A DNA stretch of 64,000 nucleotides. It comes from 630D-37 sp037478835 (GTDB lineage: Bacteria; Chloroflexota; Anaerolineae; Anaerolineales; Villigracilaceae). The stretch lies in the NCBI GenBank assembly GCA_037478835.1, contig JBBFLV010000003.1, positions 62,001-126,000 of the forward strand, written 5' to 3'. The notes under the pieces were generated by a model, which saw nothing but the letters and a program-made list of their open reading frames with translations, was not told the origin of the DNA and ran no database searches. Both the position numbers and the translations under genes were made by a program. Positions 33,286 to 40,711 of the stretch are shown here, in pieces (the stretch's first letter is position 1; each line of letters starts with the position of its first letter).

Positions 33286-34220
33286 TGAATCTCTCCTCGT
33301 TCACGAGCACGGGACATAATGCCCAGATAGGCTTCCTCTAGGGTATGGGAGACTTCTTCCAGCGTGAGCAACGGGGCTCCGTGTTCCAGAAAAGCGCGCC
33401 AGACAAAGGGGAGCACTTCCTCCGGCTCAGAAATACGCAAATGCCAAAGGGTTGGGGTGCGTTCCAGGACCTCCACCTGCGGTGGAAATGTGGGGAGAGG
33501 CCCTTCCCAAGGCTTCTGAAAGCGGGCGCGGAATTCGGGAGTGCCGAACACTTGACGTTTGATCTCCTGCGGTGTGCCGATTGCCAGAATGCGCCCCTCG
33601 GCGATCACGGCGATGCGATCGGCGAGCATCTCGGCCTCGGTCAGGTTATGCGTAGAGATCAGAATGGCGCGCCGATTGGATCGCAGACGTAGAATTTCCT
33701 GACGCACCAGGTTCGCCGATTCGGGGTCCATCGCCGAGGTCGGCTCATCTAAGAGCAACGCAGGGGGATCGTGGATCAAAGCGCGTGCCAGGCTGAGCTT
33801 CTGGCGCATTCCTTTCGAGTATTCTCCACAGCGCCTGCGGGCATCACGGATCAGACCGAAGTATTCCAATAGTGACTCAATGCGTTTATGGCGTTCCGTC
33901 GCGTCTTGTAAGCCGTATAGGCGAGCATAGAATTCCAGGTACTCATAGCCGTTCATGCGCAAATAGAGGCTATGTTGCTCGGTGAGCATTCCCACGTGAC
34001 GGCGCACTTCCTGGGGATGTTCCACCGTATCGTAGCCCATCACGCGCGCCCGTCCCTGGGTAGGGCGGAGCAGTGCGTTCAGCATGCGGATCGTTGTCGT
34101 CTTGCCGGCGCCGTTTTGGCCCAACAGGGCCAGCACTTCCCCTGCCTGGACGGAAAAACTGACGTTTTTTACAGCCCAGAACGCATCAAATTGTTTTGCC
34201 AACGATTCTGCTTCAATCAT
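33282..34220 (-). CDS. ABC transporter ATP-binding protein
   Basis: 312 residues from the ATG at 34220; a TTG six bases earlier is possible. Walker A is GQNGAGKTT, signature YSKGMRQKLSLARAL, Walker B ALLLDEPTSAMD and the H-loop STHNL. The C-terminal ~90 residues after the nucleotide-binding domain are extended, as in NatA/CcmA-type exporters. Overlaps the SpoIIM-fused permease gene by 4 bases, which is its partner. Confidence 0.92.
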   Translation of the reverse strand: MIEAESLAKQFDAFWAVKNVSFSVQAGEVLALLGQNGAGKTTTIRMLNALLRPTQGRARVMGYDTVEHPQEVRRHVGMLTEQHSLYLRMNGYEYLEFYARLYGLQDATERHKRIESLLEYFGLIRDARRRCGEYSKGMRQKLSLARALIHDPPALLLDEPTSAMDPESANLVRQEILRLRSNRRAILISTHNLTEAEMLADRIAVIAEGRILAIGTPQEIKRQVFGTPEFRARFQKPWEGPLPTFPPQVEVLERTPTLWHLRISEPEEVLPFVWRAFLEHGAPLLTLEEVSHTLEEAYLGIMSRARERGEIQ

Positions 34221-34255
34221 ATTCAAAGTTTAGCGGAACAAAACCGATGTTTCAA

Positions 34256-35233
34256 TCAACCGTTTGTCCTAGTTCGATGTCGCCAGAAGAGCAAGAGGGC
34301 GGCAGCAAGCGCCGTGAGGCCCATGACCGTCTGATTCAGGTTCAAACCGCCGGCGCGCACAATGTCCAGGCGCAAGAATTCCAACAAAAAGCGTCCCACC
34401 GGATAGGTGATCAGATAGGCGAGAAAAACATCTCCCGGCAAGAGTTTCTCCTGCTTGCGGCGCAGCAGCCAGAGCAGGAAGAACATGTTCGCCAGGTTCC
34501 ACAACGATTCGTAGAGGAAAAGTGGGTGGTAATATTCCACGTTTTCGAAGCCCGGCAAGCGATGCGGTGGATCGATGTAGAGCTTCCAGGGCAGGTTGGT
34601 GGGAGCACCGTAGAGTTCCTGATTGAAGAAATTCCCCCAGCGACCGATCGCTTGCCCTAATGCCAGTGAAGGCGCGGCAATATCGGCCCAAAAGGCGAAG
34701 CTCTGACCGCGCCTTCGGGTATAGATCGCCAATGCAATTGCCCCACCCAGGATCACGCCCGGCATGCCCAACCCGCCATGGCGCAGGTTGAGGATCTCCA
34801 GCGGATTCTGCAGGTAGTATGACGTCGTAATGCCGCTGCTGACCGCCGAAGCCGAAGGGGTAAAAACGTGCCATAGCCGCGCCCCGATCACGCCGCCGAG
34901 GATCAGATAGACCATCAGGTCCCATACCTCTTGCGCATCCCGGCCGCGTCGGCGCAGTTCCAGAGAAGCCAGCCATCCGCCGGCCAGTGCGCCGCTCATC
35001 AGGATGATGCCGTAGAACTTGATCTCTAACCCGTTGGTTTGCAAAAAGACCGGTAGGGTGACACCGACGATCGCCAGAAAGATCCACAGCACCAGCATGC
35101 CAATGTGACGGGCATCCTCGCGCACCATGCGGGCGCTTTGCAACAATCCCGAAAGTGCCATCAGCACCACCAGGATTTGGATCACGACCAGTGGCAGGGT
35201 GAAACCATCGGGGGGAACAAAATGACCGAACAT
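34256..35233 (-). CDS. lgt: Prolipoprotein diacylglyceryl transferase
   Basis: 325 residues, about seven helices. GRWGNFFNQELYGAPTNLPW contains the Lgt signature with its catalytic region, and RHGGLGMPGVILGG the H-G-G-L motif. GGAGGTG lies just before the ATG. The enzyme adds diacylglycerol to the lipobox cysteine, and thus processes the lipoproteins seen at the start of the window. Located 16 bases after the phosphatidyltransferase gene and 35 before the ABC ATPase gene. Confidence 0.93.
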   Translation of the reverse strand: MFGHFVPPDGFTLPLVVIQILVVLMALSGLLQSARMVREDARHIGMLVLWIFLAIVGVTLPVFLQTNGLEIKFYGIILMSGALAGGWLASLELRRRGRDAQEVWDLMVYLILGGVIGARLWHVFTPSASAVSSGITTSYYLQNPLEILNLRHGGLGMPGVILGGAIALAIYTRRRGQSFAFWADIAAPSLALGQAIGRWGNFFNQELYGAPTNLPWKLYIDPPHRLPGFENVEYYHPLFLYESLWNLANMFFLLWLLRRKQEKLLPGDVFLAYLITYPVGRFLLEFLRLDIVRAGGLNLNQTVMGLTALAAALLLFWRHRTRTNG

Positions 35234-35249
35234 GACACCTCCATTCTCG

Positions 35250-35879
35250 TTATTGGGTACGTTTCATTGCCGCTCGCGCCTGGCGACGCACATAGAAAAT
35301 GCGCTGCAGAGCCGTGTAATTGGCAAACAGAGCAATCACGGCGATCCCTACCTTTGGAATGTTGAAAAGCAGCGAAGGTGCTAGTACCAGGTAACGTTCC
35401 ACTCGCGTCAATAGGCCGACTTTGGCCTCGTATCCGACTGCCTCGGCGCGTGCCTTGACATACGAAACCAGCACCGTGCCGGCTGCCGCGGCGAAGGTGA
35501 TCACCGTCCAGAGCGCTTCGTTCTGCATGGCGAAGTAGTAGGTCAACGCGCCCAAGACCACCAACTCCGAGTAGCGATCGGTGACCGAATCCACGAAAGC
35601 GCCCCATTCGCTATCCTCCCCCGCCTGGCGCGCCATGGCTCCATCCAGGGCATCGAAGGGGGTAAAGATGAGCATGAGCAACCCGCCCAACGTGATCTTC
35701 CCCTGAGCAACGTAAAAGGCGGCCACGATGTTGCCGACCAGGCCGGCAATGGTCATCGTGCTCGGCGTCAGACCGATGCGCAAGAGGAAACGCGCCGTCG
35801 GCTCTAGAAACCAACGAAACCAGATGCGAAGACGATCGGTGAAAGTGAGGGGTTTTTGCACGGCAGTTTGTCCTTTCAT
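35250..35879 (-). CDS. CDP-alcohol phosphatidyltransferase
   Basis: 209 residues from the ATG at 35879; a GTG a few codons on has an AAGGA before it and is an alternative. The CDP-alcohol motif is complete: D76, D79, G80, A83, R84, then G93, D97 and D101 (DALDGAMAR ... GAFVDSVTD). About six helices. It makes a phospholipid head-group bond, of the PgsA or phosphatidylinositol-phosphate synthase type; the alcohol acceptor cannot be read. First gene of the operon that leads through lgt to the mutase. Confidence 0.9.
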   Translation of the reverse strand: MKGQTAVQKPLTFTDRLRIWFRWFLEPTARFLLRIGLTPSTMTIAGLVGNIVAAFYVAQGKITLGGLLMLIFTPFDALDGAMARQAGEDSEWGAFVDSVTDRYSELVVLGALTYYFAMQNEALWTVITFAAAAGTVLVSYVKARAEAVGYEAKVGLLTRVERYLVLAPSLLFNIPKVGIAVIALFANYTALQRIFYVRRQARAAMKRTQ

Positions 35880-35948
35880 AGCGTTTCTATCATACCAGAG
35901 TCTGTTTGAAGTTTCATAGCAAAGGCGTAGAAGAATATGCCTTGATAG

Positions 35949-35980
35949 CAAAAGGGAGCCCTCAAGCAGAGGACTCCCCA
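35949..35980 (-). terminator. Intrinsic terminator downstream of the aconitase gene
   Basis: On the minus strand GGGAGTCCTC and GAGGGCTCCC form a 10-bp stem (one G-T pair) around TGCTT, followed by TTTTGC. Lies about 45 bases after the aconitase stop and before the phosphatidyltransferase start. Confidence 0.75.
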
Positions 35981-36022
35981 AAGCATCGCATTGTTCATCA
36001 CATCGCCGATTCGCCGAAACGA

Positions 36023-38734
36023 TTAGGATGCTTTCGCCAGCAACCGCCGCAGGACGGTATGGAGAATGCCACCATTGCGGTAGTATTCCACTTCGACTGG
36101 CGTATTCAGCAATGCCTGGACCTTGAACTCCACCACGCGCCCATCGGCTTTGTGCGCTTTGACGTTTAGCACGGCGCGCGGTTGTAACGAATCGTGTAGG
36201 CCCTCGATATCGAACACTTCACTGCCATCCAGGCCCAGGCTCTCGGCATTCTGACCTTCCATAAACCGTAACGGCAGAATTCCCATCCCGACCAGGTTGG
36301 AGCGATGGATACGCTCGAAGGATTCGGCGATCACGGCGCGCACGCCTTGCAGTGCCGGCCCTTTGGCCGCCCAGTCACGGCTCGAACCGGTGCCGTACTC
36401 CTTCCCGGCGATCACGATCACCGGCACCCCTTCAGCTTTGTACTTCATCGCCGCATCGAAGATGGTCATCTCCTCACCGTCCGGGAAGTGCCGTGTCCAG
36501 TAGCCCTCTTTGGGGGCAACGAGCAAGTTCTTCAGGCGGATATTGGCGAACGTGCCGCGCACCATGACCAGGTCATTGCCGCGGCGGGCACCGTAGGAAT
36601 TGAAATCCTTCGGCTGCACGCCGTGTTCGATCAGCCACTTGCCGGCCGGGCTCTCCGCAGGGATGTTGCCGGCGGGAGAAATGTGATCCGTGGTGATCGA
36701 ATCTCCGAACATCGCCAGCACACGCGCGCCGCGAATCTCACGGATCGGCGGCACTTCCAGCGTCAACCCCTCAAAATACGGCGGGTGATGAATGTAGGTC
36801 GAAGTCTCATCCCACTCGTAGAGTTCACCGCGCGGCGCATCGATCGCCTGCCACATCTCCGAGCCTTCAAAGACCTGGGCATATTTCTCGCGGAACATCT
36901 CGGTATTCAGGTTCTGTTCAATCGTCCGCGCCACTTCCTCGTTCGTCGGCCAGATGTCCTTGAGGTACACCGGCTGTCCCTGGCGATCGTAGCCCAGCGG
37001 CTCGTGGAGCAGGTCAATATCCACCGTCCCGGCCAAGGCATAGGCCACCACCAAGGGCGGGGAGGCCAGGAAATTCGCCTTCACCAACGGATGCACGCGA
37101 CCTTCAAAGTTACGGTTTCCGGAAATCACCGCCGCCGCCACCAGATCGGCCGAAGTAATGGCCTTAGACACCTCTGCCGGTAGCGGGCCGCTGTTCCCAA
37201 TACAAGTGGTACAACCGAAACCGACGACATGAAAGCCGAGTTGTCCCAAGGCCTCCAGCAGGCCGGCCGATTGCAAATATTCCACCACCACGCGCGAGCC
37301 AGGTGCCAGGCTGGTTTTCACGTAGGGCTTGACTTTCAAGCCTCGCTCCAACGCCTTTTTGGCCACCAACCCGGCCGCCACCATCACCGAAGGATTGCTG
37401 GTGTTCGTGCACGAGGTGATCGCCGCGATCACCACGGCACCGTGCCCCATTTCCAGCCGATCTCCGTTGCTGCCAAAAGAAGCGCGTCGTTCCAGCGCCT
37501 CGCTCGGCAGCTCGTAGCCGCGCTCCTTGATCGGCGCGGTCAACGCCTTCTCGAACGTTGCTTTCATCTCGCTCAGTGGCACACGGTCCTGCGGACGCTT
37601 CGGCCCGGCCAGCGAAGGCTCCACCGTGCCCAGGTCCAGCTCGATCACATCGGTGAATTCCGGATCGGGAGTATTGGCCTCGCGGAAGAGCCCCTGCGCA
37701 CGGCAATAGGCCTCTACCCGTCGGATCAACGATTCGGGGCGGCCGCTCAGGCGCAGGTAGCGCAGCGTTTCCGCATCCACCGGGAAGAAGCCCATCGTCG
37801 CCCCGTATTCCGGCGCCATGTTCGCCACCGTCGCCCGATCCGGCAACGAAAGCGCATCCAGCCCCGGCCCGAAGAATTCGACGAATTTATCCACCACGCC
37901 CTTCTTGCGCAGCATTTGCGTGACCGTGAGCACCAGATCGGTGGCCGTCACCCCTTCGCGCAGGCGGCCATAGAGCTTGAAGCCGATCACATCCGGCAGG
38001 AGCATATCCATCGGCTGACCGAGCATCACCGCTTCGGCCTCGATCCCGCCTACGCCCCAGCCGACCACGCCCAAGCCGTTGATCATCGTGGTGTGCGAAT
38101 CGGTGCCGACCAGCGTATCGGGGAACAGAACCTCGTTCCCTTCCTCGTCCTGTGCGCTCATCACCACCTGCGCCAGGTATTCCAGGTTGACCTGATGCAC
38201 AATCCCGGTCATCGGCGGCACCACGCGGAAATTGCGGAAGGCCTGTTGGCCCCACTTCAAGAAGCGATAACGTTCCTGATTGCGCTGAAACTCCACCTCG
38301 GTGTTGCGCAGCAGCGCATCGGGAGTGGCAAAAAAATCTACCTGCACCGAATGGTCGATCACCAGGTCGACCGGCACCAGCGGGTTGATCACCTTCGGAT
38401 CACCACCCAGCCGGGCCACCGCGGCGCGCATCGCCGCCAGGTCGACCACAGCCGGCACCCCGGTGAAATCCTGCATGATCACCCGCGCCGGCAAAAACGG
38501 AATGCCCGGTCGGGCCGCATCCACCGGTTTCCAGGCAGCGATATTGCGCACATCCTCCTGGGTGATCTCGCGGTCATTGCATTGTCGCAGGGCCGCTTCC
38601 AGCAACACGCGAATCGAAAACGGCAGGCGACGCAAATTCGTCAGCCCTGCCTTTTCCAAAGCATCCAGGCGATAGTAGAGATACGTTTTACCGTCAATCG
38701 TCAGTTTATCACGGGCATGAAAAAAATCGTTCAT
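36023..38734 (-). CDS. acnA: Aconitate hydratase, AcnA/IRP1 type
   Basis: 903 residues, usual for AcnA. The [4Fe-4S] cysteines are in ITSCTNTSNPSVM and VGFGCTTCIGNSGP. DSHTTMINGLGVVGWGVGG and the C-terminal swivel domain with GTGSSRDWAAKGPALQGVRAV are also present. It isomerises citrate to isocitrate in the TCA cycle. GAGGAG precedes the ATG. It stands alone with its own promoter and a structured leader. Confidence 0.95.
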   Translation of the reverse strand: MNDFFHARDKLTIDGKTYLYYRLDALEKAGLTNLRRLPFSIRVLLEAALRQCNDREITQEDVRNIAAWKPVDAARPGIPFLPARVIMQDFTGVPAVVDLAAMRAAVARLGGDPKVINPLVPVDLVIDHSVQVDFFATPDALLRNTEVEFQRNQERYRFLKWGQQAFRNFRVVPPMTGIVHQVNLEYLAQVVMSAQDEEGNEVLFPDTLVGTDSHTTMINGLGVVGWGVGGIEAEAVMLGQPMDMLLPDVIGFKLYGRLREGVTATDLVLTVTQMLRKKGVVDKFVEFFGPGLDALSLPDRATVANMAPEYGATMGFFPVDAETLRYLRLSGRPESLIRRVEAYCRAQGLFREANTPDPEFTDVIELDLGTVEPSLAGPKRPQDRVPLSEMKATFEKALTAPIKERGYELPSEALERRASFGSNGDRLEMGHGAVVIAAITSCTNTSNPSVMVAAGLVAKKALERGLKVKPYVKTSLAPGSRVVVEYLQSAGLLEALGQLGFHVVGFGCTTCIGNSGPLPAEVSKAITSADLVAAAVISGNRNFEGRVHPLVKANFLASPPLVVAYALAGTVDIDLLHEPLGYDRQGQPVYLKDIWPTNEEVARTIEQNLNTEMFREKYAQVFEGSEMWQAIDAPRGELYEWDETSTYIHHPPYFEGLTLEVPPIREIRGARVLAMFGDSITTDHISPAGNIPAESPAGKWLIEHGVQPKDFNSYGARRGNDLVMVRGTFANIRLKNLLVAPKEGYWTRHFPDGEEMTIFDAAMKYKAEGVPVIVIAGKEYGTGSSRDWAAKGPALQGVRAVIAESFERIHRSNLVGMGILPLRFMEGQNAESLGLDGSEVFDIEGLHDSLQPRAVLNVKAHKADGRVVEFKVQALLNTPVEVEYYRNGGILHTVLRRLLAKAS

Positions 38735-38860
38735 AGGAACTCCTCATGTGGTGAGATACAGGTCTCACCCCATCGCTCGAAGGATAGCAAGGAGCGCCTT
38801 TTCCATCCTTGGTATGGGGACGGACGATGTAATTATACTACTCCCGAAAAACTCAATTCC
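38735..38860 (-). promoter_or_regulatory. Promoter and structured leader of the aconitase gene
   Basis: A minus-strand TATAAT (38832-38837) lies 97 bases before the ATG; the -35 is weak. The leader can fold: GGTGAGA with TCTCACC around TACAGG close to the start codon, and AAGGAT with ATCCTT further up. The near-start hairpin would be well placed to affect ribosome access. No known riboswitch is recognised. Confidence 0.4.
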
Positions 38861-38987
38861 GAGCGCCACGCACCCGCAGAGGGACCCGTAGCCGGGCCGC
38901 GGCGGAATCGGCTATGGTGGCGCCGTAGCGAGGTCCTCATGCCTGTACCGAAGCTTCGGGTGCGTTTCCCCAGCAACTCCTCCACCT

Positions 38988-39024
38988 CCACCGTCTACGG
39001 TCCACAATCTACCGTCCACGGTCA
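38988..39024. repeat. Heptamer repeat GTRGACS, copy 1
   Basis: On the minus strand the unit GTGGACG/GTAGATT/GTGGACC/GTAGACG is repeated in tandem directly after the ABC-2 permease stop codon. Same family as 40382-40402 and 49282-49316. Confidence 0.7.
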
Positions 39025-39882
39025 GTAATTCGTCGTCCGATCGATCAGCCCGCGCTCACGCGCCAGCCGATCGCACAGGCGAAAGACGAACAGCGCGATC
39101 ACGCTGGTTACCACGGTCATCGCCAGCAGAATCCACAGCAATTCGGCATTGGAAAAGCGAGATAAAGTCGGGAAGGCCTGTGCCACCTCTCCCACCAGTG
39201 CCCGGCGGCTCAATTCCAGCCAATACGTTACCGGCAGCACATAGCCGATCGGTCGCAGCCAGGTCGGTAACACCTCCAATGGGAAGATCGCTCCTGTGAA
39301 CAGGAAGAGCGCCCCTGCTACACCCTCTACCATACCCCAGGAATGGTGCACCAGCAGGAGCGAGATAGAGCCGAGGATCAACCCCATCATCGCCAGCAAG
39401 AGGATGCCCAGCGTCAGGGAGAGAAAGAACAGCCCCCAGTGTGCCCGCGCCGGATCGAAGGACAAATTCAAAAACCACACCCCGGCCAGGATGGTCACCA
39501 GCACCGAAATGCTACCGGTCAGGAAGCGCGCCACGCCACGCCCAAAGAGATAGGCCGGGATCGGCACCGGTGCCACGTAGAAATACTTGAGCGTCTTGTA
39601 GTGCTCCCGATCGTCGATCACCGCCCAGGAAACGCCGGTCATCACCGCATAGACGTAAGTATAGAGAGCGTTGCCCAGGTAGATATACGGGAAGAGCGGA
39701 TTCTGGAAATTGCCGCGGGTAATGATGCCGTACATAAAGACCAGGATCGCCGCGCGGGCGACCGGCTTGAGGATCGAATAAATGGCGAAGAGTAGCGGCT
39801 GTGTCCAGTTGGATTCGATCTGCCACCCCAGCCAGGCGGCCGTGCGAAAGGAGCGCCAGGATTCAGAAAAGTTCATCGGCAT
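39022..39882 (-). CDS. ABC-2 type transporter permease
   Basis: 286 residues with six helices: an amphipathic start AAWLGWQIESNW, then spans of the ABC-2 type, with the conserved TLKYFYVAPVPIPAYLFGRGVARF cytoplasmic loop and GAIFPLEVLPTWLRPIGYVLPVTYWLE before the last helices. This resembles exporters of drugs or polysaccharide (DrrB/NodJ type). No ATPase gene lies beside it here; tmRNA is directly upstream. The partner must be elsewhere or lost. Confidence 0.82.
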   Translation of the reverse strand: MPMNFSESWRSFRTAAWLGWQIESNWTQPLLFAIYSILKPVARAAILVFMYGIITRGNFQNPLFPYIYLGNALYTYVYAVMTGVSWAVIDDREHYKTLKYFYVAPVPIPAYLFGRGVARFLTGSISVLVTILAGVWFLNLSFDPARAHWGLFFLSLTLGILLLAMMGLILGSISLLLVHHSWGMVEGVAGALFLFTGAIFPLEVLPTWLRPIGYVLPVTYWLELSRRALVGEVAQAFPTLSRFSNAELLWILLAMTVVTSVIALFVFRLCDRLARERGLIDRTTNY

Positions 39883-39936
39883 TCCTCGAACGGGAAAATA
39901 GAACGCGCCCTTGCGTGGCGCGTCATGGATGATCCA

Positions 39937-40322
39937 GGTGGAGATGGCGGGAATCGAACCCGCGTCCGAAGGATTCGATCCTCGGAAATCTACGAGCGTA
40001 GTCGGTTGGTCTTCTTGCCATCAGCCCCCCAACCGACACAGGAGCCTGATGGCCAGCCGTTGGCGCTTAGGTCACCTTAACGGCGTCGGTGACGGCACTC
40101 TCCCTTTCTCACGCCTGCTCTCCCTGCGGGGAGAGAACGCGGGAGGCAGACGCCATCTCTCTACTGGAGATGGACCGCTTCGCCTCTACTGCTTACGCAG
40201 CGAGGGGCATCGCGGCATAGGAAGTGCGGTTGGCACTTATTCTTTTGCGCTGATTTTACGAGTTCGGCGCCTCTCGGCTCGCATTCCGGGACCAGCCTCC
40301 TCCGTCGAAGCCTGTCATCCCC
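39937..40322 (-). ncRNA. ssrA: Transfer-messenger RNA (tmRNA)
   Basis: The 5' end GGGGATGACAGG (from 40322) pairs with the 3' CATCTCC (39940-39946) to make the acceptor stem, and the T-arm GGACGCGGGTTCGATTCCCGC lies next to it as in a tRNA. The messenger part starts at GCC (40234) and ends TAA (40193): the tag is ANRTSYAAMPLAA, closing with LAA for ClpXP-type proteases. CC of the CCA end is encoded but the final base is T, so the A is probably added. About 386 nucleotides. It rescues stalled ribosomes. Confidence 0.95.
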
Positions 40323-40381
40323 AGATGCACTTCTATTATATCACGTTGCTTGTCTTTGGAATGTAAGAATTGACGATGGAC

Positions 40382-40402
40382 GATAGACCGTAGACCGTGA
40401 CG
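40382..40402. repeat. Heptamer repeat GTRGACS, copy 2
   Basis: ATAGACC GTAGACC GTGACG lies in the presumed leader between the tmRNA promoter and the tmRNA 5' end. Shorter copy of the repeat at 49282-49316. Confidence 0.6.
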
Positions 40403-40431
40403 AGTTTGGACGCTGTTCTCGCATTAAAAAT

Positions 40432-40470
40432 GCGAACCGCCGGGGTGAGGGGGGCACCCAGACGGTTCGC
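40432..40470 (-). terminator. Strong hairpin with T run just after the tmRNA promoter
   Basis: On the minus strand GCGAACCG pairs with CGGTTCGC, with an inner GGGTG/CACCC stem, followed by ATTTTT. It begins within a few bases of the predicted start of transcription. It could be a cap-like 5' stem, an attenuator for ssrA, or the end of a tiny RNA. Confidence 0.5.
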
Positions 40471-40477
40471 AACCCCA

Positions 40478-40505
40478 ATTATACACAGATCGGCGATTTT
40501 GACAA
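40478..40505 (-). promoter_or_regulatory. Sigma-70 type promoter for the tmRNA transcript
   Basis: Minus strand: -35 TTGTCA (40500-40505), 16-base spacer, -10 TATAAT (40478-40483). It points to ssrA, whose mature 5' end lies about 150 bases on, and no other minus-strand gene intervenes. Confidence 0.65.
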
Positions 40506-40524
40506 GGTTTTGACGCTCTGTAAG

Positions 40525-40643
40525 ACAAACGCTTGCGTTTGTCCATGAAGCAGAGACAAACGCTTGCTAAGCGTGCATATTGCTCGTTCATTTGGTTGGA
40601 AGGCAGGCATCGTCTGCCAGGGAGTGTTGCGTTTGTCCATGAT
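40525..40643. repeat. Repeated palindromic ACAAACGC motif upstream of ftsK
   Basis: A near-perfect 18-base palindrome (ACAAACGC-TT-GCGTTTGT, 40525-40542) is followed by a half copy at 40556-40567. A second copy of TTGCGTTTGTCCATGA (40533-40548) recurs at 40628-40643. No gene overlaps. May be a regulator site or a remnant of a small repeat element. Confidence 0.45.
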
Positions 40644-40689
40644 GTATAGAGGGCTACCCCCTTTTTGCAACCCACCCCTCTTACCATGC

Positions 40690-40711
40690 TATAATTCTTG
40701 TGAGAGTTACC
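40690..40711 (+). promoter_or_regulatory. -10 box directly before ftsK
   Basis: TATAAT at 40690-40695 lies 4 bases before an in-frame GTG and 16 before the ATG at 40712. No ribosome site is present, so the transcript is probably leaderless or nearly so. Confidence 0.45.

Noticed and set aside
37229..39028. Long plus-strand frame opposite aconitase
   Set aside because: Antisense shadow of a well-supported acnA gene; its composition is that of reversed coding sequence.
39911..40366. Open frame of about 150 codons on the plus strand
   Set aside because: It lies over the tmRNA gene, which is supported by acceptor stem, T-arm and tag; the frame has no ribosome site or family motif.
40525..40643. 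CRISPR-like array
   Set aside because: The repeated units are only 12-18 bases, few and unevenly spaced, without spacers of constant length or cas genes.
40424..40687. Small minus-strand frame upstream of tmRNA
   Set aside because: Spans the tmRNA promoter, hairpin and palindromic repeats; not a protein gene.
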